Numbered from the stretch's first letter, positions 20,405 to 29,735 are shown. The stretch is DNA of 64,000 nucleotides from Desulfosarcina ovata subsp. ovata (GCF_009689005.1 NZ_AP021879.1:2418001-2482000); one strand, 5' to 3'. Numbers and translations are program-made. Notes: generated by a model from the letters alone, not told the origin.

Positions 20405-21964
20405 GTGACCATTAATGATATGGAGTTCTTCCACCAAGCGTCCAAACGAATCTGCGGTACCCTTAACGCAAAAACCATGCTGGCAGATATCCGCAAGTAT
20501 ATTGAGAACTTCATGCCCGCTGAAAGCCTGGATTTAAATACATACGAGCCGGAAAACCGGATGCTTCGCAATATTGCTTCTGCAAGTATCTATCCCGAAA
20601 CGCCATTGCGTTATCCGGCCAAGTTATCCAAAGAAGCCGCACTATTTGTTGAAACAGGTCGTTATGGCCCGGTGGTTAGCATGATTAACCGGTCGGAAAT
20701 GCAACCAGTTGCAAAACAGGTTGAATTGGAAGCCAAACAGCATCCCCTTTGCTTTTTGTTGCTACACCTGAAAATAGCCGGAAAAAGTTTCGGTGAACTT
20801 GTGATTTCAGCGCGGGGACGAGACTTGTTTCGCAAAGAACACGCTCGCTTGCTGGAACTCTTACACGATCCTTTTTCCATTGCCATTGCAAACATCTTAA
20901 AGCACCAGGAAGTCCTGCGCCTACAGAAGAAGCTATCCGATGACTACCGCTACTTGGCCAGCGAGTTACGCCAGATTTCAGGAGCCGAAGTCATTGGTGA
21001 AGAGTATGGATTAAAACCCATCATGGAAATGGTTCGCCAAGTGGCCCCATTGGATAGCCATGTGTTGCTCTTGGGCGAGACCGGTGTGGGCAAGGAGGTC
21101 ATCGCCAATGCAATTCACTATTCTTCGCTGCGGCACAGCGGTCCACTAATAAAAGTCAATTGTGGCGCGTTACCCGAAAACCTGATTGACAGCGAACTCT
21201 TCGGTCATGAAAAGGGGTCTTACACTGGCGCCGGAACAACACGCCGAGGACGGTTTGAAAGGGCTCATGGTGGCACGGTCTTTCTCGACGAAATTGGCGA
21301 TCTTCCCCTTTCTGCACAAACACGGCTTTTACGCGTCATTCAGGACAGAACCATTGAGCGGGTTGGAGGCAGGGACCCAATCAAGGTGGATATTCGTATC
21401 ATTTCCGCCACACACAGGGACCTGCAGCAGATGGTCCTTGAAAAATCCTTCAGAGAAGATTTGTGGTTCCGCCTCAACGTGTTTCCCATAACGATCCCGC
21501 CGCTGCGACATCGAAAAGCCGATATCCCGGCTCTGGTCAAGCACTTCGTCCAAAAAAAGTGCCGCGAGATGAGAATTCGAACTCATCCGACGATCTCGCC
21601 GATTCAAATGGAAAAACTAATAAAACATGATTGGCCTGGGAATGTGAGGGAGTTGGAGAATTCAATTGAGAGGGCGCTCATGCACGCTTTAGCTGGTGCT
21701 CCCAATGGGAGACTCATTTTTGATGATATCAGCAGGCCGCATCGGCAAGGCCAGCCTCTATGCCCCAATCTCGAACAAGACGTGCTAACCCTGGATGAAG
21801 TGATGCGGAATCATATCGAAAAGGTTCTCTTGTTGTGTAACAACAGAATCAATGGCCCAAATGGAGCTGCCGGCCGTTTAGGCGTAAACCCCAGTACACT
21901 CAGGCATCGCATGCGCAAACATGGCATCGCGTTCGGAAAAAGAAGAAAATCAACAGAAAATTAG
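20405..21964 (+). CDS. Sigma-54 dependent activator with GAF-like input domain
   Basis: An enhancer-binding transcription activator. The GTG at 20405 is chosen because GGAGG lies six bases ahead; an in-frame ATG at 20372 has no ribosome site. The N-terminal 190 residues look like a GAF-type sensor, with no receiver Asp. The AAA+ domain has GETGVGKE (Walker A), the loop GSYTGA in place of GAFTGA, DEIGDLP (Walker B) and WPGNVRELENSI. A Fis-type helix-turn-helix ends the protein (AAGRLGVNPSTLRHRMRKHG). The layout resembles FhlA/NorR-type regulators. The target is unknown; no sigma-54 promoter is obvious next to it. Confidence 0.88.
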   Translation: MTINDMEFFHQASKRICGTLNAKTMLADIRKYIENFMPAESLDLNTYEPENRMLRNIASASIYPETPLRYPAKLSKEAALFVETGRYGPVVSMINRSEMQPVAKQVELEAKQHPLCFLLLHLKIAGKSFGELVISARGRDLFRKEHARLLELLHDPFSIAIANILKHQEVLRLQKKLSDDYRYLASELRQISGAEVIGEEYGLKPIMEMVRQVAPLDSHVLLLGETGVGKEVIANAIHYSSLRHSGPLIKVNCGALPENLIDSELFGHEKGSYTGAGTTRRGRFERAHGGTVFLDEIGDLPLSAQTRLLRVIQDRTIERVGGRDPIKVDIRIISATHRDLQQMVLEKSFREDLWFRLNVFPITIPPLRHRKADIPALVKHFVQKKCREMRIRTHPTISPIQMEKLIKHDWPGNVRELENSIERALMHALAGAPNGRLIFDDISRPHRQGQPLCPNLEQDVLTLDEVMRNHIEKVLLLCNNRINGPNGAAGRLGVNPSTLRHRMRKHGIAFGKRRKSTEN

Positions 21965-22060
21965 CTTTACCTTGTCCCAAATTTGGATTGACTGCAGATA
22001 GATTGAGAGTATCTCAGAGCCTGTTTGATAAATCCGTCTAAGGCCCGCTAACGGCGTTGG

Positions 22061-22120
22061 AAAGTGTCTCAAAATGCTCACATATTACCTATATGCTCCG
22101 CTTTCGAGCCACTTTTTTTC
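22061..22120 (+). terminator. Hairpin with T tract between convergent regulators
   Basis: Arms AAAGTG and CACTTT, with inner partial pairing around CATAT and ATATG, end in seven Ts. It would terminate the plus-strand activator. The outline resembles palindromic repeats common in Desulfobacterales, so it may be a repeat recruited as a terminator. Confidence 0.5.
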
Positions 22121-23489
22121 ATAAAGGTAGCTGAATACCAAAGCGTTTCATCCGGTTCCAGACCGTCACGCGGGTAACCCCCAAAATCTTGGCCGCAGCC
22201 GTCCGATTGCCGCCGGTTTGCTGCAGCGCGGTGATTAACTGCCGGCGTTGGGTCTCTTCCCGGCTCTGCCCCGGCTCGTGTCTCGGGGCGGATATCGATC
22301 CCTGCCCCACGATATTGGGTGGGAAATGGTAGTATTCCAAGCGGTTTTCATGGCAGGTCACGCAGGCGTATTCGAAAGCACTTTTCAGTTCGCGTACATT
22401 TCCGGGCCAGGGGTAGTTCGCCAAGAGTGCCATGGCCTCGGGGCTGACGGCAGGGATGGTTTTGCCGGTTTTCAAACCGATCCCTTTGAGAAAGCTCTCG
22501 GCCAGCAGGGGGATATCTTCGAGCCGCTCCCTCAATGGGGGGACCCAGATCGGGATAACGTTGATACGGTAGAACAGGTCCTTACGAAAGGCACCTTCGG
22601 CGACCATGGCGTCGAGATTCCGATGGGTCGCGGAAATAATCCGCACGTCGATGGGCATCGGTTGATTGGACCCTACCCGTTCGACCACTTTTTCCTCGAG
22701 CACGCGTAGCAGCTTGACCTGAATGTGGGGTGGCAGGTCGCCGATTTCGTCGATAAAAATTTCCCCGTGGTGGGCCGCTTCGAATCGCCCTTCGCGATCC
22801 CGGAACGCGCCGGTGAAGGCGCCCTTGACATGGCCGAACAGTTCGCTTTCCAAAAGGGACTCATTCAGGGCGGCACAGTTGACCTTGACGAAAGGTTTGG
22901 CTTTCCGGATGCCCACGTCGTGGATGGCGCGGGCCACCAGTTCCTTGCCGGTACCGCTCTCCCCCAGGATGATGACCGGTGCGTCCGACCGTGCGGCGTT
23001 ACGCACCAGTTCGAAAACCCGGCTGATCGCGGGCGACGCCCCCAGGATGCCGCTGAAACCGTCTTCTTGATGCAGCTCCTGGCGGAAGGCCTGTATCTGA
23101 TCTTCACGTCGTACCAGTTCGGTTACATCGGTCAAGGTTTCCACGGCACCGATAACCTTGCCCGTGGCCCCATGGAGAAGCGAAGCATTTTTAATGACGT
23201 GGACCGGGCGGCGGTCCTTGCGTATCAACGTGCAGCGGTTGGCGTCGATGCGGCCGGTGCGAAACAAGTTACACCAACTTCGGTCCTCGGGGTCATGCGC
23301 CGCTTGACAGATATCGCAATGCAGCAACTGACAACTCTGGCCGATGGCTTCCGAGCGGCGGTAGCCGGTGATCGTCTCGAACGCACGGTTGACCGAAATA
23401 ATTTGCCCCATTCGGTCGACGATCATGATACCGTCCCGGATCGTATTAACAACGGTCTTCCAATGAAAATTCAGATCCTCTTCTCGCAT
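22119..23489 (-). CDS. Sigma-54 dependent activator with cysteine-rich PAS domain
   Basis: A 456-residue enhancer-binding activator. A PAS domain (about 10-125) has five cysteines at 53, 58, 61, 73 and 86, a pattern suiting redox or metal sensing (inference). The AAA+ core is canonical: GESGTGKE, GAFTGA, DEIGDLP and WPGNVRELKSAF. The Fis-type helix-turn-helix near the end contains GGNRTAAAKILGVTRVTVWN. It is divergent from a flavin oxidoreductase, with a palindromic operator and a sigma-54-like promoter between them, so it probably controls that gene. The start has only a weak ribosome site. Confidence 0.9.
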   Translation of the reverse strand: MREEDLNFHWKTVVNTIRDGIMIVDRMGQIISVNRAFETITGYRRSEAIGQSCQLLHCDICQAAHDPEDRSWCNLFRTGRIDANRCTLIRKDRRPVHVIKNASLLHGATGKVIGAVETLTDVTELVRREDQIQAFRQELHQEDGFSGILGASPAISRVFELVRNAARSDAPVIILGESGTGKELVARAIHDVGIRKAKPFVKVNCAALNESLLESELFGHVKGAFTGAFRDREGRFEAAHHGEIFIDEIGDLPPHIQVKLLRVLEEKVVERVGSNQPMPIDVRIISATHRNLDAMVAEGAFRKDLFYRINVIPIWVPPLRERLEDIPLLAESFLKGIGLKTGKTIPAVSPEAMALLANYPWPGNVRELKSAFEYACVTCHENRLEYYHFPPNIVGQGSISAPRHEPGQSREETQRRQLITALQQTGGNRTAAAKILGVTRVTVWNRMKRFGIQLPL

Positions 23490-23498
23490 GCGGGCCCC

Positions 23499-23534
23499 CG
23501 TTAAAACTTAACATCCGTTAAAATTTTTTTAACG
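23499..23534. promoter_or_regulatory. Probable activator-binding palindrome cluster
   Basis: CGTTAAAA occurs at 23499-23506 and 23516-23523, and its inverse TTTTAACG at 23527-23534. The last two form an 8-base inverted repeat with a 3-base spacer. It lies between the divergent sigma-54 activator and the oxidoreductase, about 120-155 bases upstream of the sigma-54-like promoter, as expected of an upstream activating site. Confidence 0.5.
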
Positions 23535-23654
23535 TCTTTTACACCTGTTTGAACGACTTGGCAACCCGTCAAGAAACGCTTCCCATATTCCCCTAGCCCG
23601 TTATTCCTGAAATATTGACAGGTATTGGGCCCCTTTGTGGCCCGTCGGGTTTCC

Positions 23655-23670
23655 TGGCACCATTATTGAT
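23655..23670 (+). promoter_or_regulatory. Sigma-54-like promoter of the oxidoreductase gene
   Basis: TGGCAC, five bases, TTGAT: the -24 element is perfect and the spacing right, while the -12 element has GA where GC is usual. The coding start is 79 bases downstream. Confidence 0.5.
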
Positions 23671-23748
23671 AGATATAACAGACATGATACAGGCGCACAA
23701 ACCGTAATGAATAATGGAAACAAGTCTAAAACAGGAAGGAAAATTCAC

Positions 23749-25134
23749 ATGGAAAAAACGGATGTATTGATTGTAGGTGGCTCTGCTGCCGGTCTTATGG
23801 CCGGATTGACCGTTAAACGGCGCTATCCGGAAAAAAAGGTAACGATTATGCGCAAGGCCAGCAAAACGCCGGTGCCTTGCGGGATTCCATACATCTACGG
23901 CACATTGAAGGCGGTTGAAAAAAACAATATGCCGGACGAAGGCTTTATCAAACAGGGCCTCCAGCTGAACACGCTGGCTGTGGAATCGATTGATCGGGGA
24001 AACAAGACCGCCGACCTGGCCGACGGCACCCGCATTGCCTACGACAAATTGATCCTGGCCACCGGATCCTACCCGGCGATGCCCCCCATCCCCGGAATGC
24101 AAACCGGCAATGTCTTCGGCATCAAAAAAGAACCCGAATACCTCCAAAATATCCAGAAAGCCCTGGAATCCTCCCGCCATGTGGTCGTTATCGGCGGCGG
24201 CTTCATCGGGGTGGAAATGGCCGAACAGATCGCCAAAATGGCGCAGGCCGGCAGCCATGACGAACCGGTCAACATCAGCCTGATCGAGATGTTGCCCAAC
24301 TGCCTGATGATGGCCTGCGAACAGGAATTCTGTATTGATGCCGAAAGGGAACTATCCGAGATGGGCATCAATGTCATGACCAACGCCCAGGTTCAGGCGA
24401 TCCAGGGCAATGGCAAGGTCACCGGTGTTCAACTGGCATCAGGGGAGACGATTCCGGCAGACGCCGTTGTCGTCGGTATCGGTGTTACGCCCAATATCGA
24501 TCTGGCCCGGCAGATCGGTCTGGAAGCCGATCCTCGCATGGGCATTAAAGTGGACGCTTACATGCGCACCGATGACCCGGATATTTTCGCCGCCGGCGAC
24601 TGCGCCGCCAAGTTTTCCTTCTTCGACGGTCAGCCCACGGGCATTCGTCTGGCCTCGGTGGCCGCAAGCGAGGGCATGATCGCGGCCAGCAACCTCTATC
24701 ACCCCCTTCGCAAGTGCATGGGGGCCGTAGGGGCTTTCGGAACAACGGTGGGCAATAGCTCCATCGGAGCCGCGGGCCTGACCACCAAAGCCGCCGATGC
24801 CGCCGACATCCCCTATGTGGTCGGTGAGGCGGTCTTCCCCAACCGCCATCCCGGCAGCCTGCCGGGCTGCGTCGCCAACATGAAGGCCAAACTCCTGTTT
24901 AGCAGGGACACCGGCAAAATCATTGGCGGGCACGTGCGGGGGGGAGAATCCACCGCGGATATGGTCAACATCGTCGCCGCTGCAATCCAGGGCGGGCTCA
25001 CGGCCGAAGAACTGGCCACCATGCAGTATGCCACGCATCCTCTCCTGACGGCGTCCCCTCTAGGGTATCACGTAATGCTGGCCGCCGAAAATGCGTCGGT
25101 CAAGATGAGTGACAACCGGCCGTCCCAACAGTAA
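23749..25134 (+). CDS. CoA-disulfide reductase / NADH oxidase family flavoprotein
   Basis: A 461-residue FAD- and NAD(P)H-binding oxidoreductase. The ATG at 23749 has an AGGAAGGA site. It shows an FAD fold at the N-terminus (LIVGGSAAGLMAG), an NAD(P)H fold (VVVIGGGFIGVEMAE) and the second FAD contact (DIFAAGDCA). PVPCGIPYIYG near residues 43-53 carries the single active-site cysteine of the CoA-disulfide reductase, NADH peroxidase and polysulfide reductase group. A dimerisation domain follows. The true substrate (CoA-disulfide, polysulfide or oxygen) cannot be read from sequence. The adjacent cysteine-rich PAS activator suggests redox or sulfur control. Confidence 0.85.
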   Translation: MEKTDVLIVGGSAAGLMAGLTVKRRYPEKKVTIMRKASKTPVPCGIPYIYGTLKAVEKNNMPDEGFIKQGLQLNTLAVESIDRGNKTADLADGTRIAYDKLILATGSYPAMPPIPGMQTGNVFGIKKEPEYLQNIQKALESSRHVVVIGGGFIGVEMAEQIAKMAQAGSHDEPVNISLIEMLPNCLMMACEQEFCIDAERELSEMGINVMTNAQVQAIQGNGKVTGVQLASGETIPADAVVVGIGVTPNIDLARQIGLEADPRMGIKVDAYMRTDDPDIFAAGDCAAKFSFFDGQPTGIRLASVAASEGMIAASNLYHPLRKCMGAVGAFGTTVGNSSIGAAGLTTKAADAADIPYVVGEAVFPNRHPGSLPGCVANMKAKLLFSRDTGKIIGGHVRGGESTADMVNIVAAAIQGGLTAEELATMQYATHPLLTASPLGYHVMLAAENASVKMSDNRPSQQ

Positions 25135-25252
25135 GAATCCGGACTCTGAATGGCTGGCTCCTGGATTCTCGCGACAGCTTTACGGCAGAGCTATCAATCT
25201 CTGGCCTGGCCCAAAGGACCAGGTTTTCCGGACCGAATAAATGCAAGTCCGG

Positions 25253-25342
25253 AAAGGCGCTTTCGCGGGGACCAGGAGCTCCGGTTCGGCCATTGGCCTG
25301 ATGACCGGAGTTCCTCTGGCGCGGCCATTGGCAAGCGCCTTT
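25253..25342. repeat. Long imperfect palindrome
   Basis: AAAGGCGCTT (25253-25262) pairs with AAGCGCCTTT (25333-25342), and an inner arm AGGAGCTCCGGT pairs with ACCGGAGTTCCT. It would fold as a bulged hairpin. No T tract follows, so it is more like a palindromic repeat than a terminator. Confidence 0.45.
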
Positions 25343-25352
25343 TCAAATGCCG

Positions 25353-25525
25353 TCCGTTGTAACAGGGCAATCGCATGTAGCTTGATTTCTTTTCTCGCGG
25401 TCATGGACCGCTCCTACAGCGTCCTGTAACTTAATCAATTCACTGCATTTGCTGTAGGAGCTGACCTTGCCTGCGGCAACGGTTCCCGATATTTGGTTGA
25501 CATGCGATTGCCCTGTCCGTTGTAA
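25353..25525. mobile_element. Family-A miniature element, copy 2, with perfect 10-base target duplication
   Basis: The element proper is 25363-25515 (153 bases), starting CAGGGCAATCGCATGTA and ending CATGCGATTGCCCTG. TCCGTTGTAA occurs directly on both sides (25353-25362 and 25516-25525), a perfect 10-base target-site duplication. This shows insertion by a DDE-type transposase acting in trans. No open frame fits a transposase. Confidence 0.85.
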
Positions 25526-25784
25526 GGTGCGCCATTGAAATATCGTAACCCTGTCCGGTTTTGGTCAACCACCAGTCATGAGCCATGGCGGGAGAGATCA
25601 TTAAAAAGAGGCAAGGCCATGGAACTGTTGGTGCATAACCGATAACTGACGATTTCTCGATCACAATTACGAGCCGAGCATGTAAAGTTCCCGGCACCTC
25701 GTCCGATATTGCTTTCAAGAGACAGGTGTAGCGGCGCAGCACCCGTGCGCCGACCATTGCATATCGATCGGACTGACGGGAACC

Positions 25785-26747
25785 ATGCCCCAGGAAAGCA
25801 AAACCACATCACCGACAAAAACCGCCCGCCCGGGTAAAATCATCGCCGTCGGCGGTGCCAAGGGAGGCATCGGCAAAAGCCTGTTCGTGGCCAATCTGGG
25901 GGTATTCCTCTCCCGTTTGGGCAAGCGGACCGTGGTGGTTGATCTGGATCTCGGGGGTGCCAACCTGAACCTTTACATGGGGGTGTGGAGTCTGACCTGC
26001 CGTATCGATGATTTCCTGGACGGCACCGTCTCCGACATCAATGAGATCGGAACGCCCACCAAGTACGGCCCGCTGCTCATGGGCGGCGGGGGCGGAAAAC
26101 TGGGGGCGGCCAACATCCATTTTTCCCGCAAGCTGAAATTGCTGCGCGCCCTGAAAACCATCGATGCCGACTATGTGATTCTGGACCTGGGGGGCGACAC
26201 CACCTACAACATCCTCGATTTTTACCTTACCGCCGACCAAGGATTCGTGCTGACCACCTGCGATCCGGCCTCGTACATGGACGCCTACGGGTTCATCAAA
26301 ACCTCCCTGCACCGCAAGCTTACCCGTCTGTTCGGTGCCGAATCCAACTATTACGACTACCGCGACGCAACAGTGGATCAGCTGATCAAGGACCACATCT
26401 TCCCCCATACGACCGGCAACGGCAGCCACATCCAAGCCCTGATGGACCGCCTGGAAGAGGAGAAACCGATCTATCACGGCATCGTCAAGGGGCTGCTCGA
26501 CGGCTTCCGGCCGGGGGTGGTGGTAACCATGTTCGACGAGCAGGAGCAGGCCGACGAACTGGTCGCCCGCCTGCAGAAAATTTCTCGCAAGATGCTCTCC
26601 GTCGACCTGAATTATTTCGGTTGTGTCCCCTTTGAAAAAGAGATCCAGCGAAGCGCCAAGGAACTGATTCCCAGTGTGGCCAAAAATCCCGAGGGCAGTT
26701 TTGCCAAGGCTTTGCGGCGGATTGTGCTGAAGATGGAAATGGCCTGA
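25785..26747 (+). CDS. MinD/ParA-like ATPase
   Basis: A 320-residue deviant Walker ATPase. It has GGAKGGIGKSLFVANLG (about 23-39, with both signature lysines), a switch I-like VVDLDLGGANLNLYMG, and a Walker B-like VILDLGGDTTYNILDF. C-terminal membrane-targeting helices are not obvious. The closest types are MinD/FlhG-like regulators of placement or flagellar number, but no minC, minE, flhF or flagellar gene is nearby, so its partner is unknown. The first 17 residues are a polar extension. Confidence 0.8.
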   Translation: MPQESKTTSPTKTARPGKIIAVGGAKGGIGKSLFVANLGVFLSRLGKRTVVVDLDLGGANLNLYMGVWSLTCRIDDFLDGTVSDINEIGTPTKYGPLLMGGGGGKLGAANIHFSRKLKLLRALKTIDADYVILDLGGDTTYNILDFYLTADQGFVLTTCDPASYMDAYGFIKTSLHRKLTRLFGAESNYYDYRDATVDQLIKDHIFPHTTGNGSHIQALMDRLEEEKPIYHGIVKGLLDGFRPGVVVTMFDEQEQADELVARLQKISRKMLSVDLNYFGCVPFEKEIQRSAKELIPSVAKNPEGSFAKALRRIVLKMEMA

Positions 26748-26752
26748 GGTTA

Positions 26753-26894
26753 ACGGATTCGTAAGAAGCCCGATATCGGCGTTACGCGTATCCTTCGTCA
26801 CTGCGGAGTACGCTCAGTACACTGCCTACGGCACCCGCGATAGCGGTATTCTCAGGATTCGCAAGCCTTGATCTCGGGCGTCTTACGAATCCGT
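26753..26894. mobile_element. Miniature inverted-repeat element, single copy (142 bases)
   Basis: ACGGATTCGTAAGA (26753-26766) and TCTTACGAATCCGT (26881-26894) are perfect inverted ends, and pairing continues inward with few mismatches (GCCCGATATC against GATCTCGGGC). The type resembles repeats I recall from Desulfobacterales genomes; here only one copy is present. Confidence 0.6.
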
Positions 26895-26908
26895 CAGGAA
26901 TGAGATTC

Positions 26909-27019
26909 TTACAGCGCTGCCCCGCAGTACTTGCAGTGGCGGGCGTCGGCGTCATGGCCTTGGGCGCTGTACAGCGGGCAGGCCTGGGTTGAAACCCGGA
27001 GGTTGAAGGCGTGGGCCAT
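26909..27019 (-). CDS. Possible 36-residue zinc-ribbon-like mini-protein
   Basis: A short frame downstream of manC. It begins ATG at 27019 and ends with HCKYCGAAL before TAA at 26909-26911. One CxxC pair and an upstream Cys (STQACPLYS) recall a half zinc ribbon. The same frame stays open upstream through KELKHRRAHRIVTVE into the manC end without an ATG. A GGAG lies directly against the start codon, so initiation is doubtful. It could be a real small protein, a remnant of a longer gene, or chance. Confidence 0.3.
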   Translation of the reverse strand: MAHAFNLRVSTQACPLYSAQGHDADARHCKYCGAAL

Positions 27020-27054
27020 CTCCACGGTGACGATCCGGTGGGCACGGCGATGCT

Positions 27055-28497
27055 TTAGTTCTTTTGGCGATGCCGGCCATAAAGGTCTTCCAGACGAATG
27101 ATGTCGTCCTCGCCGATATAGGCGCCCGTCTGCACCTCAACCACTTCCAGGGGGATTTTGCCCGGATTTTCCAGGCGATGGGCGATACCCGCTTCGATGT
27201 AGGTCGAACTGTCCTCCTTGAGGACAAACTGCTCACCATCCCGGGTCACCAGGGCGGTTCCGCGCACGACGATCCAATGCTCGGAGCGGTTGTAATGCCG
27301 CTGCAGGGAAAGCGCGCCACCGGACTTGACCGTCAGCCGGTTGACCTGGAAGCGGTTGCCGGAGACCAGCTGGTCCACCGTTCCCCAGGGACGGTAGATG
27401 CGTTTGTGGGTGCGGGTCTCTTCACGGTTGCGCATTTTCAAGCGGTCCACCAGCCCCTTGACGTCCTGGACCCGGTCGCGGGGTGAGATCATCACCGCAT
27501 CGCTGGTCTCCACGACGATGTGATCCTTTAGCCCCACGGCGGCGAGCAGCCGGCTTTCGGCATGCAGATAGGAGTCGCTAACATCGTGGAGCACCACATC
27601 GCCCTTGACCACATTGTCGGCCGCATCCTTTTCTCCCACCTGCCACAGCGCTTCCCAGGAGCCCAGGTCGTTCCATCCGGCGGACATGGGTACCATGGCT
27701 CCGTTTTCGGTCCGCTCCATCACCGCATAGTCGATGGAGTCGCTGGGGCTTTTGGAAAAGGCATCCCGGTCCAGGCGAAAGAAATCCAGGTCGGCAGTGC
27801 CCTTGTCAATGGCCGCGCGACAGGCCGCGACAATCTCCGGAACAAAGGTTTCCAGGGCTGCCAGGGCCTTTGAGGCGGAGAACATGAACATGCCGCTGTT
27901 CCAGCAGTACGCCTTTGAATCCACATAGCCACGGGCGGTTTCCAGGTCCGGTTTCTCCACGAAGGCATCGATGGCCACCGCCGTTCCGGGATTATCATCC
28001 CTGGAAAGGGGTGGTCCCATTTTAATGTAGCCGTAACCGGTCTCGGGACTTCTGGGGACGATGCCGAAAGTGATCAACCGGCCGGACCGGGCATGGTCGT
28101 AACCGGTGGTCAGGGCCCTTTGAAAATGATCGGCCGACTGGATGTGGTGATCTGCCGGCAGCACCAGCAATACCGGGTCATCCCCGTTTCGCATGGCCCA
28201 CAATGCGGCCACGGCCAGGGCCGGCGCCGTGTTGCGCCCCACCGGTTCGAGGATAATGGCGCTGGGATGAACATGGATCTGGCGCAACTGTTCCGCCACC
28301 ATGAAACGGTACTCGTCGTTGCAGATCACCATGGGATCGATGGCCGCATCCAGCCCGTTCAGCCGCTGGAGGGTATTCTGCAGCATGGTCTGCCGGTCCA
28401 CCAGATTGATCAGCTGCTTGGGATAAAGGGCCCGGGAAAGGGGCCAGAGCCGGGTGCCGCTGCCACCGGCGAGAATAACGGGAAGAATCGGATTCAT
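27055..28497 (-). CDS. manC: Mannose-1-phosphate guanylyltransferase / mannose-6-phosphate isomerase
   Basis: Makes GDP-mannose for surface polysaccharides. The N-terminal nucleotidyltransferase has GGSGTRLWPLSRALYPKQ (11-28) and later FVEKP. The C-terminal cupin (about 360-475) is a type II mannose-6-phosphate isomerase with YRPWGTVDQL, LSLQRHYNRSEHWIVVRG and ENPGKIPLEVVEVQTG. Its 480 residues are normal for the bifunctional form. Its ATG overlaps the cinA stop and has a strong AAGGAG site inside cinA. No other sugar-nucleotide gene is adjacent. Confidence 0.96.
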   Translation of the reverse strand: MNPILPVILAGGSGTRLWPLSRALYPKQLINLVDRQTMLQNTLQRLNGLDAAIDPMVICNDEYRFMVAEQLRQIHVHPSAIILEPVGRNTAPALAVAALWAMRNGDDPVLLVLPADHHIQSADHFQRALTTGYDHARSGRLITFGIVPRSPETGYGYIKMGPPLSRDDNPGTAVAIDAFVEKPDLETARGYVDSKAYCWNSGMFMFSASKALAALETFVPEIVAACRAAIDKGTADLDFFRLDRDAFSKSPSDSIDYAVMERTENGAMVPMSAGWNDLGSWEALWQVGEKDAADNVVKGDVVLHDVSDSYLHAESRLLAAVGLKDHIVVETSDAVMISPRDRVQDVKGLVDRLKMRNREETRTHKRIYRPWGTVDQLVSGNRFQVNRLTVKSGGALSLQRHYNRSEHWIVVRGTALVTRDGEQFVLKEDSSTYIEAGIAHRLENPGKIPLEVVEVQTGAYIGEDDIIRLEDLYGRHRQKN

Positions 28498-29735
28498 TTG
28501 ATCTCCTTGCGCAACAGATCCAGCGCCGCCATGGCGAAGATCTTCTTGTTCATCAACCGCTTGCCAAAGGAGAAGTTCAGCCGTCGGCTCCGGGCACCGT
28601 CCGGTCCGGCAAAGCCGACGCAGACCGTGCCCACCGGTTTCTCATCCGTTCCGCCGTCGGGCCCGGCAATACCGGAAGTGGCCAGGCCGTATGTGGCACC
28701 GGCCACCCGCCGGGCGCCCTCGGCCATCTCCCGGGCAGTCTGCTCGCTCACCGCGCCATAACGGTCGATGGTCTCAGGACTTACGCCCAGAACGTCAATC
28801 TTGGCCCGATTGCTGTAAGTCACCCCGGAAAAGAGAAAATAGTTTGAGCTGCCGGCCACGTTGGTCAGCCAGTCGGCGATCAGACCGCCCGTGCAGCTTT
28901 CCGCCACGGCCAGGGTGGCCTCTTTCTCGATCAGCAGGCGACCGACGGCGGCCTGCATGGATTCCCCATGCTCTGAAATCACCGCCGTCCCCAGGCGCAC
29001 GGCAGCCCACCGGACGGCCTCGTCGAGCCGCTTTGCCAATTGGGTTGAATCGGGACCCCGACCGTATAGTTTGACCTGAATCTGGGGAAAATTGGAGCGC
29101 AGTCCGAGGGTCAATCCCGGAAACGCCTCCTCCACCCCGGCCATTATCTCACCGACCTGGGACTCGGGCAGACCGAAGGTGGTGATCGTCTCCACCCTGC
29201 TGTGCATGGCCGCGTCGCCCTGCAGGCGGATCAACTCGGGAATCACCTGCCCGTCCAGCATGCGCTTCATCTCGTAGGGCACGCCAGGCATGAAAAAAAA
29301 CCGGCAGCGACCGATGGTCATTGCAAAACCCGGCGCCGTGCCCACGGGATTGTCCAGCACACTGCAGCCATCCGGCAATTGTGCCTGTTTGCGGTTGGAT
29401 GGGGTCATGCGCCGGTGGAACGTCTTGAAAAAACTTTCCACCGTTTTCCAGGCGGTTTCGTTAAATTCCAGTTCCACACCGGCGGCCCGGGCCGCCGCCT
29501 CGGCCGAACGGTCGTCAACGGTCGGGCCGAGCCCGCCGGTCACCACGGCCACATCCGCCCGGCCACCGATCTCCACCAGGGCCGCGGTCAAATTTTCCAG
29601 ATCGTCACCCACACTGGTATGACGCACCACCTCAACGCCATACGCCTCCAGGCGTTCGGCGATAAACGCCGAGTTGCTGTCCACCAGAGCACCGGAACGG
29701 ATCTCGTCGCCGGTTGCCAGAATTTCCGCTTTCAT
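28494..29735 (-). CDS. cinA: CinA-family nicotinamide-nucleotide amidohydrolase
   Basis: The full-length two-domain form. The N-terminal MoCF-like (COG1058, in some members ADP-ribose pyrophosphatase) domain has MKAEILATGDEIRSG and VTGGLGPTVDD. The C-terminal amidase domain has LAVAESCTGGLIADWLT and ATYGLATSGIAGPDGGT and would deamidate nicotinamide mononucleotide in NAD salvage. I start at 29735, which has GGGAG seven bases ahead; an earlier in-frame ATG at 29771 has none. It overlaps manC by four bases. An old link of cinA to competence is by name only. Confidence 0.93.
   Translation of the reverse strand: MKAEILATGDEIRSGALVDSNSAFIAERLEAYGVEVVRHTSVGDDLENLTAALVEIGGRADVAVVTGGLGPTVDDRSAEAAARAAGVELEFNETAWKTVESFFKTFHRRMTPSNRKQAQLPDGCSVLDNPVGTAPGFAMTIGRCRFFFMPGVPYEMKRMLDGQVIPELIRLQGDAAMHSRVETITTFGLPESQVGEIMAGVEEAFPGLTLGLRSNFPQIQVKLYGRGPDSTQLAKRLDEAVRWAAVRLGTAVISEHGESMQAAVGRLLIEKEATLAVAESCTGGLIADWLTNVAGSSNYFLFSGVTYSNRAKIDVLGVSPETIDRYGAVSEQTAREMAEGARRVAGATYGLATSGIAGPDGGTDEKPVGTVCVGFAGPDGARSRRLNFSFGKRLMNKKIFAMAALDLLRKEIK

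Larger units (their letters stand above)
25135..25784. other. 650-base non-coding stretch with repeats
   Basis: No convincing gene. It contains an imperfect long palindrome (25253-25342) and a family-A miniature element with perfect target duplication (25353-25525). The remaining part, 25526-25784, has no recognised element apart from the presumed promoter of the MinD-like gene. Confidence 0.6.
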
